DNA from: Oscillospiraceae bacterium
GTDB lineage: Bacteria > Bacillota_A > Clostridia > Oscillospirales > Oscillospiraceae
Length of the DNA: 64,000 nucleotides
Reading direction: 5' to 3'
NCBI GenBank assembly: GCA_015067895.1
Contig: SVLP01000011.1
Span: 1-64,000, forward strand
The notes under the pieces are model-generated. The model ran no database searches. It had not been told where the DNA came from and was given only the letters and a program-made list of their open reading frames with translations. Of the stretch, positions 31,723 to 40,431 are shown in pieces. The translations under genes and the position numbers were made by a program. Positions within the stretch are counted from its first letter, which is position 1. Each line of letters opens with the position of its first letter.

Positions 31723-31980
31723 TGTCGAGAAAGCTTCATTTCTTGCCCCCCGCATTTATGAGGGGGGTGGCCCGCAGGGCCGGGGGGAGTCCGAATATTT
31801 GCGTTGCAAATATTCGGATTAGCCCACTTTTCAGAGGAAAGTGGGCAGGCCCCCTCCGTCACGATGGCTCCGGGCTTTGCCCGAACCCATCGCGACACCT
31901 GAAGGTGAATTGCCCCGCAGGGGCAAGAGAGGCCACCCTGGGGTGCCCCCATAAATGGGGGAGGCAAGGGTTTTTCGACA
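31723..31980. repeat. CTTGCC-family hairpin element, long copy
   Basis: The outer ends TGTCGAGAAA (31723) and TTTTTCGACA (31971-31980) are inverse. The core 31742-31968 has stem 1 TCCGAATATTTGC / GCAAATATTCGGA, stem 2 GCCCACTTTTC / GAAAGTGGGC, and an additional TGAATTGCCCCGCAGGGGCA segment shared with the copy at 47896. Confidence 0.88.
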
Positions 31981-31986
31981 CGCTGG

Positions 31987-32017
31987 GAACCCCGGTCAAA
32001 AGACCGGGGTTCTTTTT
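31987..32017 (+). terminator. Terminator, right copy
   Basis: GAACCCCGGTC / GACCGGGGTTC with an AAAA loop followed by TTTTT. The stem is identical to the hairpin at 31691-31718. Confidence 0.85.
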
Positions 32018-32071
32018 GCCCCTTTGACAGTCCCCTTTTTCCATGATAAAATAAGAAATTGAGGTGATTCT

Positions 32072-33061
32072 ATGGTTCTTCGCTATCCATCCTACTATAA
32101 AACCTTTTCCTGCATCGCATCCCTATGTCCCGACAGCTGCTGTCATGAATGGGATGTGCAGGTGGACGCCGAGTCCGCCGCCCGGTATCGCGCCATGGAG
32201 GGTGCGCTGGGCGATGCCCTGCGCCATGACCTCTATGACGAGGACGGGGAAACCTATCTTCGAAATCACGATGGCCGCTGCCCCATGTGGCGCGAGGACG
32301 GCCTGTGCCGGATCCAGGCGGAAAAAGGCCACGATGCGCTTTGCACCGTGTGCCAGCAGTTTCCCCGGCTGCGCCATGACTACGGCGATTTCGTGGAGCT
32401 GGGTCTGGAGCTGAGCTGCCCGGAGGCGGCCCGGATCATCCTGGCGGAGAAGCCGGAGTGGGTCACGGAGACCCTGCCCGGCGGCGAGGAGCCGGAGTAC
32501 GATGCCGAAATTATGGACATTCTGGGCAGGAGCCGCCCCTATGCACTGGAATTGCTGGAAAACGAAGCATATTCCGTTCCTAATCGTCTGCGGCTGCTGC
32601 TGATGTACGGCTATCACATCCAGGCCCAGATCGACGGAGGAGCGGTGCTGCCCTTCGATCCCGATGCCGCGCTGGCAGAAGCAGAGCAGTTCGCCGGGGA
32701 CGGCGATGCCGGGGCTCTGGCGGGATACTACCGGAGCCTGGAGGTGCTGACTGACCGGTGGAGCCAAAAGCTGGGCGCTTTGAAGGAGCCTGACTGGGAT
32801 ACCGGACTCTGCCGCATCGCCCAGTATGCCGTGTGCCGCCACTGGTACCAGGCCGTTTCGGACTGGGACTTGAGCTGCCGGGTCAAGATGCTCCTGTCGG
32901 GCTGCGCGCTGATCGCCCGGCTGCCCGGTGCGTTGGCGGAACGGGCGCAGCTGTGGTCGAAGGAGATTGAAAACAGCGCAGAGAATCTGGATGCACTGCT
33001 GGACGGCGCCTACACCGAGCCCGCCCTGACCGACGCGAATCTGCTGGGGCTCCTGGGCTGA
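32072..33061 (+). CDS. FliB-like protein (flagellin lysine-N-methylase family)
   Basis: A 329-residue protein with the N-terminal cysteine set of the FliB family: CIASLCPDSCCHEWDVQVD (residues about 14-32), GRCPMWREDGLCRIQ and CTVCQQFPRL, followed by LGLELSCPEAARIIL. These cysteines probably hold an iron-sulphur cluster. FliB methylates flagellin lysines in Salmonella, but no flagellar gene is in the window and this protein is shorter than enterobacterial FliB (about 400), so its substrate is open. ATG at 32072 follows GAGGTGAT. It appears to be transcribed alone. Confidence 0.85.
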   Translation: MVLRYPSYYKTFSCIASLCPDSCCHEWDVQVDAESAARYRAMEGALGDALRHDLYDEDGETYLRNHDGRCPMWREDGLCRIQAEKGHDALCTVCQQFPRLRHDYGDFVELGLELSCPEAARIILAEKPEWVTETLPGGEEPEYDAEIMDILGRSRPYALELLENEAYSVPNRLRLLLMYGYHIQAQIDGGAVLPFDPDAALAEAEQFAGDGDAGALAGYYRSLEVLTDRWSQKLGALKEPDWDTGLCRIAQYAVCRHWYQAVSDWDLSCRVKMLLSGCALIARLPGALAERAQLWSKEIENSAENLDALLDGAYTEPALTDANLLGLLG

Positions 33062-33186
33062 GGGCACGATGGTACAATCGTCTTAACAGATTGTACAAAA
33101 ACAAACGGTTACATTTTGTAATAATGCTAAAATGTTGCGCTGTCAACGACGGCTTTTTGTTCGTTCCACAAAATTTGAAAAAACAG

Positions 33187-33215
33187 TTGTAACCCGGTAA
33201 AAAATAGTGTAAAAT
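33187..33215 (+). promoter_or_regulatory. gpmI promoter
   Basis: TTGTAA at 33187-33192, 17-base spacer, TAAAAT at 33210-33215, giving a leader of about 65 bases before the start codon. Confidence 0.65.
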
Positions 33216-33285
33216 CATAGAAGTGGAAAAATGCAATTTTTGCGCCCGGTTTCCTACGGGCAATAATTTTTGGAGGTATATTACA

Positions 33286-34851
<1,566 letters not shown>

Positions 34852-34862
34852 TGCCCGCTGAT

Positions 34863-35015
34863 GCGGGTAATGAATAGTGAATAATGAAGCCGCTTCGCTG
34901 ATGAATAATGAATAATTAAGGTGTCGCTGTGCGACGTTATTCAAATTCATCCCGCAGGGATACCACAATTCTTCATTATTCATTATTCACCATTCATTCT
35001 TCATTCATTACTATT
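34863..35015. repeat. AT-rich inverted repeat element
   Basis: AATGAATAGTGAATAATGAAG and TGATGAATAATGAATAATTAAG on the left match the inverse TTCATTATTCATTATTCACC at about 34970-34992 on the right, with a short GC-rich hairpin GTCGCTGTGCGAC between. Unlike its surroundings it is about 70% AT. A similar AT-rich inverse pair is at 48876-48957. Confidence 0.75.
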
Positions 35016-35034
35016 TGGACCAGGAGGTAATCTT

Positions 35035-35388
35035 ATGATCCAGCATAACAATGACAAGGGCTCCGTCACCGTCAGCGCGGCCGTCTACACCGACATCGCC
35101 GGTACCGCCGCCACCAACTGCTTCGGTGTCAAGGGTATGGCTGCCCGCAGCGTGCAGGATGGCCTGTTCCACCTGCTGCGCAAGGAGAGCGTGGGCAAGG
35201 GCGTTCTGGTGGAGTTCCACGACGACAACACCATCACCATCGACCTGCACATCATGGTCGATCACGGCGTGAACCTGCCCGCCGTTGGCGCGTCCATCAT
35301 CTCCGAGGTTCGCTATGTCGTTACCAAGTGCACCGGCACCGAGGTTCGTGCCGTCAACGTTTACATCGATTCCATGATGATTGGCTGA
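35035..35388 (+). CDS. Asp23/Gls24 family envelope stress protein
   Basis: A 117-residue protein of the Asp23 (YloU) family: GSVTVSAAVYTDIAGTAATNCFGVKGMAAR opens the conserved domain, and DLHIMVDHGVNLPAVGASIISEVRYVVTKCTGTEVRAVNVYIDSM ends it. Members attach to the membrane periphery or act in envelope homeostasis. ATG at 35035 follows AGGAGG by 7 bases. The next gene, fakA, begins 20 bp downstream; the yloU-yloV order is conserved in Firmicutes and suggests a link to fatty-acid phosphorylation. Confidence 0.93.
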   Translation: MIQHNNDKGSVTVSAAVYTDIAGTAATNCFGVKGMAARSVQDGLFHLLRKESVGKGVLVEFHDDNTITIDLHIMVDHGVNLPAVGASIISEVRYVVTKCTGTEVRAVNVYIDSMMIG

Positions 35389-35407
35389 GTCCGGAGGAGT
35401 ATTATTC

Positions 35408-37039
35408 GTGAAACAGATTATCAACGGCAGCGATTTTCGCAGACTTGTAATCAATGCGGCTGCCAACATTGAAAACAACAAGCAGCATCTGAATGAGCTG
35501 AACGTCTTCCCCGTGCCCGATGGCGACACCGGCACCAACATGTCCATGACCATCAACGCCGCCTCCGCCGACCTGCGCAAGGTGGAGGATCCCTCCCTGG
35601 AGAAGGCCGCCAAGACCGCCGCCTCCGCCATGCTGCGGGGCGCCCGGGGCAACTCCGGCGTCATCCTGTCCCTGCTGATGCGGGGCATCTCCAACACCCT
35701 GAAGGGCAAGACCGAGGCCGACGGTGTGCTGTGGGCCCAGGCCCTGCAGGGCGGCGTGGATGCTGCCTACAAGGCCGTCATGAAGCCCGCCGAGGGCACC
35801 ATCCTGACCGTGGCCCGTCTGGCCGCCGCCAAGGCCGCCGAGGCCGCCCGGGAGAACAACCACATCGAGTTCGTCCATGATGCCGCCATCGCCGAGGCTA
35901 AGATCGCCCTGGCCGGTACCACCGACATGAACCCCGTCCTGAAGAAGGCCGGTGTCGTCGATGCCGGCGGCAAGGGCTGGCTGCTGGCTCTGGAGGCCAT
36001 GGCCATGGCTCTGAAGGGCGAGGATCTGGCCGTCTCCGCCCCCGCTGCCGAGGGTGAGACCAAGGATGCCGCCGATTTCTCCGACTTCAACACCGAGGAC
36101 ATCACCTTCACCTACTGCACCGAGTTCATCATCCAGCGTGAGAACGACATGGATGTGGAGCCCTTCCGGGCCTTCCTGGACTCCCTGGGCGACAGCCTGG
36201 TGCTGGTGGATGACGACGAGATCATCAAGGTGCACGTCCACACCAACGACCCCGGCAAGGCTCTGCACGAGGCCATCGACTACGGCTCCTTCGTGACCGT
36301 CAAGATCGAGAACATGCGCCTGCAGCACACCGAGAAGGTCATGACCGAGAACGAGAAGGCTCCCAAGATCGCCGCTCCCGAGAAGCCCTTCGGCGTGGTC
36401 TCCGTCTGCGCCGGTGACGGCCTGGCGGACGTGTTCGTGAATCTGGGCGTGGATGGCATCATCTCCGGCGGCCAGACCATGAACCCCAGCACCCAGGACA
36501 TCCTGACTGCGGTCAACAAGGTTCCTGCCGAGACCGTTTTCGTGCTGCCCAACAACAAGAACATCATCATGGCTGCCGAGCAGGTGGATGCCCTGACCGA
36601 GAAGAACGTGGTGGTCATCCCCTCCAAGACCGTGCCCCAGGGCATCACCGCCATGCTGAGCTTCAACCCCGAGGGCTCCCTGGAGGAGAACACCGAGGCG
36701 CTGACTGAGGCTCTCGGTACCGTCGACACCATGCAGATCACCTACGCCGCCCGGAACTCCGATTTTGACGGCTTCGACATCCACGAGGGCGACTACATGG
36801 CCCTGTATGGCTCCCAGCTGTTCTCCACCAGCAAGGACATCAAAGTCCTGCTCAAGGCTCTGGCCCAGAAGGTGCGCGACGACGGCAAGGAGTATATCAC
36901 CATCTACTACGGTGCCGACGTGAAGGAGCGTCACGCCCAGAAGGCCGCTGACATCTTCGCTGACATCTGCCCCGACGCCGACGTGAACCTGATCCGCGGC
37001 GGTCAGCCCGTCTACTACTATATGATCTCCGCCGAATAA
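35408..37039 (+). CDS. fakA: DAK2 domain fatty acid kinase subunit FakA-like (YloV)
   Basis: A 543-residue protein. The N-terminal DhaL/DAK2 kinase domain (residues 1-200) has NVFPVPDGDTGTNMSMT, the ATP/Mg-binding aspartates, and RGARGNSGVILSLLMRG. A middle domain (TYCTEFIIQRENDMDVEPFRAFLDSLGDSLVLVDDDEIIKVHVHTNDPG) and a C-terminal domain (FVLPNNKNIIMAAEQ, VIPSKTVPQGITAMLSF) complete FakA. With a DegV-type FakB it phosphorylates exogenous fatty acids for phospholipid synthesis; no fakB is in the window. The start is GTG at 35408, 9 bases after GGAGGAG. Operon with asp23. Confidence 0.93.
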   Translation: MKQIINGSDFRRLVINAAANIENNKQHLNELNVFPVPDGDTGTNMSMTINAASADLRKVEDPSLEKAAKTAASAMLRGARGNSGVILSLLMRGISNTLKGKTEADGVLWAQALQGGVDAAYKAVMKPAEGTILTVARLAAAKAAEAARENNHIEFVHDAAIAEAKIALAGTTDMNPVLKKAGVVDAGGKGWLLALEAMAMALKGEDLAVSAPAAEGETKDAADFSDFNTEDITFTYCTEFIIQRENDMDVEPFRAFLDSLGDSLVLVDDDEIIKVHVHTNDPGKALHEAIDYGSFVTVKIENMRLQHTEKVMTENEKAPKIAAPEKPFGVVSVCAGDGLADVFVNLGVDGIISGGQTMNPSTQDILTAVNKVPAETVFVLPNNKNIIMAAEQVDALTEKNVVVIPSKTVPQGITAMLSFNPEGSLEENTEALTEALGTVDTMQITYAARNSDFDGFDIHEGDYMALYGSQLFSTSKDIKVLLKALAQKVRDDGKEYITIYYGADVKERHAQKAADIFADICPDADVNLIRGGQPVYYYMISAE

Positions 37040-37052
37040 GCGGATTCTTGAG

Positions 37053-37080
37053 GAAAGGGAACCGCAAGCGGTTCCCTTTC
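37053..37080 (+). terminator. Hairpin after fakA
   Basis: GAAAGGGAACCGC / GCGGTTCCCTTTC is a perfect 13-bp stem with an AA loop, 13 bp after the fakA stop codon. No immediate T-run, but TCTTTTTCC follows 14 bases later. Confidence 0.6.
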
Positions 37081-37147
37081 TGCGATTCCGATGTCTTTTT
37101 CCCCGAAACCGTGGTAAACTATCCCGATGGAAAGGAGGCGGACGGAT

Positions 37148-37969
37148 ATGCAAAAATGGTCGGAACGGATCAAAAATCTGGTCTTCAACATCGCCTCCAT
37201 GCAGATCCCGGTGTATGCGGCCAATGCCTGCTACTTCCTGGCCATTGCCCTGTTTCCCGCGCTGCTGCTGATCCTGGCGTCATTGCGCTACACGCCCCTG
37301 TCCGCCACGGATCTGATCCGGCTGCTGGAGGGCATCCTCCCCACTGCCCTCATGGGCGCGGCGGAGAGCCTGATCGTCAGCACCTATTACAATTCCTCCG
37401 GCGCGGTGCTGGGCATCTCGGCCATCGCGGCGCTGTGGTCGGCCAGCCGGGGCATCCACGGCCTTTTGACGGGCCTGAACAACATCTACGGCGTCCATGA
37501 GGATCGCAGCTGGCTCTATACCCGGCTGATCTCGGTGGGCTACACCTTCGTGTTTCTGATCCTGGTGATCGTGACCCTGGTGTTCCAGGTCTTCGGCCAG
37601 ACCCTGGCCGACCAGTTCTGGACGGTACGGCATCCGCTGGTACAGTTTCTGGTGGACATGATCGACTGGCGGAGCGTCTGGCTGCTGATCGCCCAGATCT
37701 TTGTCTTTGATCTGATCTACATGGTGCTGCCCAACAAGCACAACCGCTTTCTGCGGAGCCTGCCCGGCGCGGTGGTGGCGGCGGTGGGCTGGCAGACCTT
37801 CTCCAACGTGTTCAGCTTCTATGTGGAGAACATGCTCGACCGCTACACCAACATCTACGGCTCGGTCTACATGGTGGCCATCGGCCTGCTGTGGATCTAC
37901 TGCTGTATGTGCATCCTCCTCTTCGGCGGTGTGCTGAACCGGCTATTGCAGCCGAAGTATCTGGGATAG
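37148..37969 (+). CDS. YihY/BrkB family membrane protein
   Basis: A 273-residue membrane protein with six hydrophobic helices: VYAANACYFLAIALFPALLLILASL, the long loop with LEGILPTALMGAAESLI, AVLGISAIAALWSASRGIHGLLTGLNNIYGV (the most conserved segment of the family), LISVGYTFVFLILVIVTLVFQVFG, and a C-terminal pair including NIYGSVYMVAIGLLWIYCCMCILLFGGVLNRLL. Function of the family is not settled; it was once mis-annotated as ribonuclease BN. ATG at 37148 follows AAAGGAGG by 9 bases; an upstream ATG at 37127 has no ribosome site. Confidence 0.9.
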   Translation: MQKWSERIKNLVFNIASMQIPVYAANACYFLAIALFPALLLILASLRYTPLSATDLIRLLEGILPTALMGAAESLIVSTYYNSSGAVLGISAIAALWSASRGIHGLLTGLNNIYGVHEDRSWLYTRLISVGYTFVFLILVIVTLVFQVFGQTLADQFWTVRHPLVQFLVDMIDWRSVWLLIAQIFVFDLIYMVLPNKHNRFLRSLPGAVVAAVGWQTFSNVFSFYVENMLDRYTNIYGSVYMVAIGLLWIYCCMCILLFGGVLNRLLQPKYLG

Positions 37970-38053
37970 TACACCATTTTCGGAAAATTCCGACAATCTT
38001 TATACCCTGTTCACAGTTTTCCATTAGGATGCATCCTGTGGAGGTGCATGAAT

Positions 38054-38890
38054 ATGTTTGGACTGGTCACTGCATCGCTGGAGGAGCTCAGCGAGGAGCA
38101 GAAAAATCGATATCAGGCGGTCTACTGCGGCATCTGCAGGGCCATCCGGGACGCGGATGGACAGCTCTGCCGACTGGGCCTGAGCTACGACATGGTCTTT
38201 CTGGCTCTGCTGCTGACGAGCCTGTATGAACCCGAGGAAATTTCCGGTCAGGGACGCTGCATCGCACACCCTGCGAAGCGCCGCCCCTGGGCTGACAATG
38301 AATACATCCGCTACGCCGCCCGGATGAATGTGGCACTGGCCTGCTATAAGGCAAGGGACGACTGGGATGACGACGGCAAGCGGTCTGCAAAGCTGATGGC
38401 GAAGCTCTTCGGCCGGAACGAAGCCGAGATCGAAGCGGCGTTTCCCCGCCAGTGCAAAGCCATCGCGGAATGCATTCGGACGCTCAGCGGTCTGGAAAAA
38501 AACGGCTGCGCCAATCCCGACGAGCCCGCCAGCTGCTTTGGTCAGCTGATGGCGGAGCTGCTGGTGTACCGGGAGGATCGGTGGGCGGAAGAGCTGCGGC
38601 AGACGGGCTTTTACCTGGGCCGCTTCATCTATCTGGCCGACGCGGCCATCGACTACCGCCGGGATGTGAAAACCGGCAAATACAACCCCTTCGCTGCCAT
38701 GGGCTGCGGGGAGGATTTCGAAAAATGGGAGCAGTATCTGGTGCTGGCCATGGCCGGCTGTACCGATGCCTATGAGCGGCTGCCCCTGGTGGAGGAGAAA
38801 GGCATCCTCGACAACATTTTGTACAGCGGCGTCTGGCTGAACTACCGGCGGATGCAGCGAGAGAGTGGGAAGGAGAACCAAGATGGCTGA
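38054..38890 (+). CDS. DUF5685 family protein
   Basis: A 278-residue soluble, mostly helical protein. The opening [38 protein letters not shown] has the CGxC motif of DUF5685, and histidine, cysteine and aspartate clusters follow ([49 protein letters not shown]). The repeated D-rich helices recall an isoprenoid-synthase-like or heme/metal-binding bundle, but no function is established. ATG at 38054 fits GGAGG with 9 bases; the ATG at 38048 is too near. It overlaps the downstream DnaJ-domain gene by 8 bases, a pairing common in Clostridia. Confidence 0.85.
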   Translation: MFGLVTASLEELSEEQKNRYQAVYCGICRAIRDADGQLCRLGLSYDMVFLALLLTSLYEPEEISGQGRCIAHPAKRRPWADNEYIRYAARMNVALACYKARDDWDDDGKRSAKLMAKLFGRNEAEIEAAFPRQCKAIAECIRTLSGLEKNGCANPDEPASCFGQLMAELLVYREDRWAEELRQTGFYLGRFIYLADAAIDYRRDVKTGKYNPFAAMGCGEDFEKWEQYLVLAMAGCTDAYERLPLVEEKGILDNILYSGVWLNYRRMQRESGKENQDG

Positions 38891-39554
38891 TCCGTATCAG
38901 ATCCTCGGCGTCGACCGCGACGCCACGGACGAGGAGATCAAGCGGGCATACCGGCGCCTGGCGAAGCAGTACCACCCGGACGCCAATCCGGGGGATGAGG
39001 CTGCGGCGAAGAAGATGCAGGAGATCAACGACGCCTACGACCAGATCAAGAACCCCGAAAAATATCACGGCCCGGCCTCCGGCGGCTCCCAGGGCTACAA
39101 CCCCTACGGCCAGACGGGCTATGGCTACGGCCCCTTCGGCTACGGCTACTACCAGCAGCGGCAGAGCTACAACCAGAAGTACGCCGACTCCCATCTCCAG
39201 GCCGCCTACAACTACATCCTCTACCGCCGCTACCGGGAGGCTCTGAACGTGCTGGCCCAGTTCGAGGGCGTGAAGGGTGCCGAGTGGTACTACTTAAGTG
39301 CCCTGGCCAACCAGGGCGTGGGCAACCAGGTCACGGCTCTGGAGCACATGCGCAAGGCCGTTTCCATGGATCCGGGCAATCAGGAGTATCTGAACGCTCT
39401 GGATCGGATGGAGCATGGCGGCGACGCCTACCGCCGTCAGGCGGGCAACTTCCAGGGCTTCGACCTGAGAATGAATCCCTGCACCACGCTGTGCCTGTGC
39501 ATGCTCTGCAATCGGATCTGTCCGGGTATGGGATACTATTTCCTGTGCTGTTAA
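38883..39554 (+). CDS. DnaJ-domain protein with TPR-like region and Cys-rich tail
   Basis: A 223-residue protein. The J domain (residues 2-63) has the HPD motif in [13 protein letters not shown] and should stimulate an Hsp70. A Gly/Tyr-rich linker ([17 protein letters not shown]) follows, then a TPR-like helical pair ([65 protein letters not shown]). The last 20 residues are [20 protein letters not shown], a hydrophobic tail with six cysteines. ATG at 38883 follows AAGGAG and overlaps the DUF5685 gene, so the two are coupled. Confidence 0.88.
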   Translation: MADPYQILGVDRDATDEEIKRAYRRLAKQYHPDANPGDEAAAKKMQEINDAYDQIKNPEKYHGPASGGSQGYNPYGQTGYGYGPFGYGYYQQRQSYNQKYADSHLQAAYNYILYRRYREALNVLAQFEGVKGAEWYYLSALANQGVGNQVTALEHMRKAVSMDPGNQEYLNALDRMEHGGDAYRRQAGNFQGFDLRMNPCTTLCLCMLCNRICPGMGYYFLCC

Positions 39555-39648
39555 GCGCGGAGCCCGCGCAGGCAAACTGTTCGCAGTGCAATGGTGAGAT
39601 CGCGTGGGGTCGTTATTGCGGCGCCACGGCTGTGTACAATTTACGCGT

Positions 39649-39673
39649 AGGGGCGACCGAAATGGTCGCCCCT
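39649..39673 (+). terminator. Hairpin after the DnaJ-domain gene
   Basis: AGGGGCGACC / GGTCGCCCCT with a 5-base loop, followed by GCTTTG. It lies between the DUF5685-DnaJ operon and the relBE promoter and probably ends the operon. The other 39555-39648 sequence holds nothing recognisable. Confidence 0.6.
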
Positions 39674-39692
39674 GCTTTGTAATGACATTGTA

Positions 39693-39721
39693 TTGACATT
39701 TTGTGTTTCTGTTGGTATACT
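39693..39721 (+). promoter_or_regulatory. relBE promoter
   Basis: TTGACA at 39693-39698, 17-base spacer, TATACT at 39716-39721, 18 bp before the antitoxin start codon. Confidence 0.8.
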
Positions 39722-39739
39722 GACCGTGAGGTGATATCC

Positions 39740-40063
39740 ATGCAGGAACGAATCAATGTAAATTCCGCCCCCAAGAGCGGAACCTTTCAGATGCGGATCA
39801 ATCCGGAGGTGCGCCGGGAGGTAGAGTCCGTCTATGCCCAGTACGGCCTGACCCTGACGGATGCCATCAACATCTTCATCCAGCAGTCCCTGAACGCCGA
39901 TGGTCTGCCCTTCCTCCTCTCTCCGGAGAACGAGGCTTTCATGAAGGCCAAGGCCTCCAACCGGCTCATGGCAGAGCTTCAGAGGGGACTGGATTCCGTC
40001 CAGAGCGAGTCCGATTGGGTCGATGAGGCCGACGCCTACCGGATGCTGGGAGTGGAGAAATGA
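39740..40063 (+). CDS. RelB/DinJ family antitoxin
   Basis: A 107-residue antitoxin. The N-terminal ribbon-helix-helix (TFQMRINPEVRREVESVYAQYGLTLTDAINIFIQQSL) both dimerises and binds the operator; the C-terminal half (ENEAFMKAKASNRLMAELQRGLDSVQSESDWVDEADAYRMLG) should wrap the toxin and is protease-sensitive in known systems. ATG at 39740 follows GAGGTGAT. The toxin gene overlaps its stop by 4 bases. Autorepression at the promoter is expected from the family. Confidence 0.92.
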   Translation: MQERINVNSAPKSGTFQMRINPEVRREVESVYAQYGLTLTDAINIFIQQSLNADGLPFLLSPENEAFMKAKASNRLMAELQRGLDSVQSESDWVDEADAYRMLGVEK

Positions 40064-40368
40064 GGCTGCGCTACACACCGGAGGCCATTGCGGATCTCCG
40101 GGCGATCAAGAGCTATATCGCCAAAAATCTCCGCAACCCAAAAGCCGCTGCACGGATCGCCGGAGGCATCCTGGATTCCTGCGCCCGACTCAAGGAGCTC
40201 CCCCATCTTGGGCTGTCCCTGAGCGCAAAATTGGGCACGGATACGGAGCTGCGTTATCTGCTCTGGGAGAACTATCTGGCCTTCTACCGGGTGGAGGATG
40301 ACCAGATCCAGGTGATCCGAATTTTGGATGGGCGAAGCGATTACCTGCGGGTCTTGTTCCGGGAATGA
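40060..40368 (+). CDS. RelE/ParE superfamily toxin
   Basis: A 102-residue toxin of the RelE/ParE fold: MRLRYTPEAIADLRAIKSYIAKNLRNPKAAARIAGGILDSCARLKELPHLG is the two-helix start, and LRYLLWENYLAFYRVEDDQIQVIRILDGRSDYLRVLF the beta sheet with the final catalytic region. The IKSYI helix and RILDGRSDY ending resemble YafQ/ParE more than E. coli RelE, so mRNA cleavage or gyrase inhibition are both possible. ATG overlaps the antitoxin stop codon (ATGA). Confidence 0.92.
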   Translation: MRLRYTPEAIADLRAIKSYIAKNLRNPKAAARIAGGILDSCARLKELPHLGLSLSAKLGTDTELRYLLWENYLAFYRVEDDQIQVIRILDGRSDYLRVLFRE

Positions 40369-40386
40369 ACGGAATACGGCAAAAAA

Positions 40387-40414
40387 CAGGGGCAGACCGT
40401 TCGGTCTGCCCCTG
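40387..40414. terminator. Bidirectional terminator between relE and the EF-G-like gene
   Basis: CAGGGGCAGACC / GGTCTGCCCCTG with a GTTC loop; on the minus strand it is followed by a run of six Ts (complement of 40381-40386). Confidence 0.85.
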
Positions 40415-40431
40415 CGGCATTTTCAGTTGGA

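Noticed and set aside
25965..31967. A 2000-codon open frame on the minus strand opposite the subtilase
   Set aside because: It is a shadow created by the C-ending codon bias of the GC-rich protease gene: the translation is low-complexity Gly/Val/Asp/His without domains and has no ribosome site.
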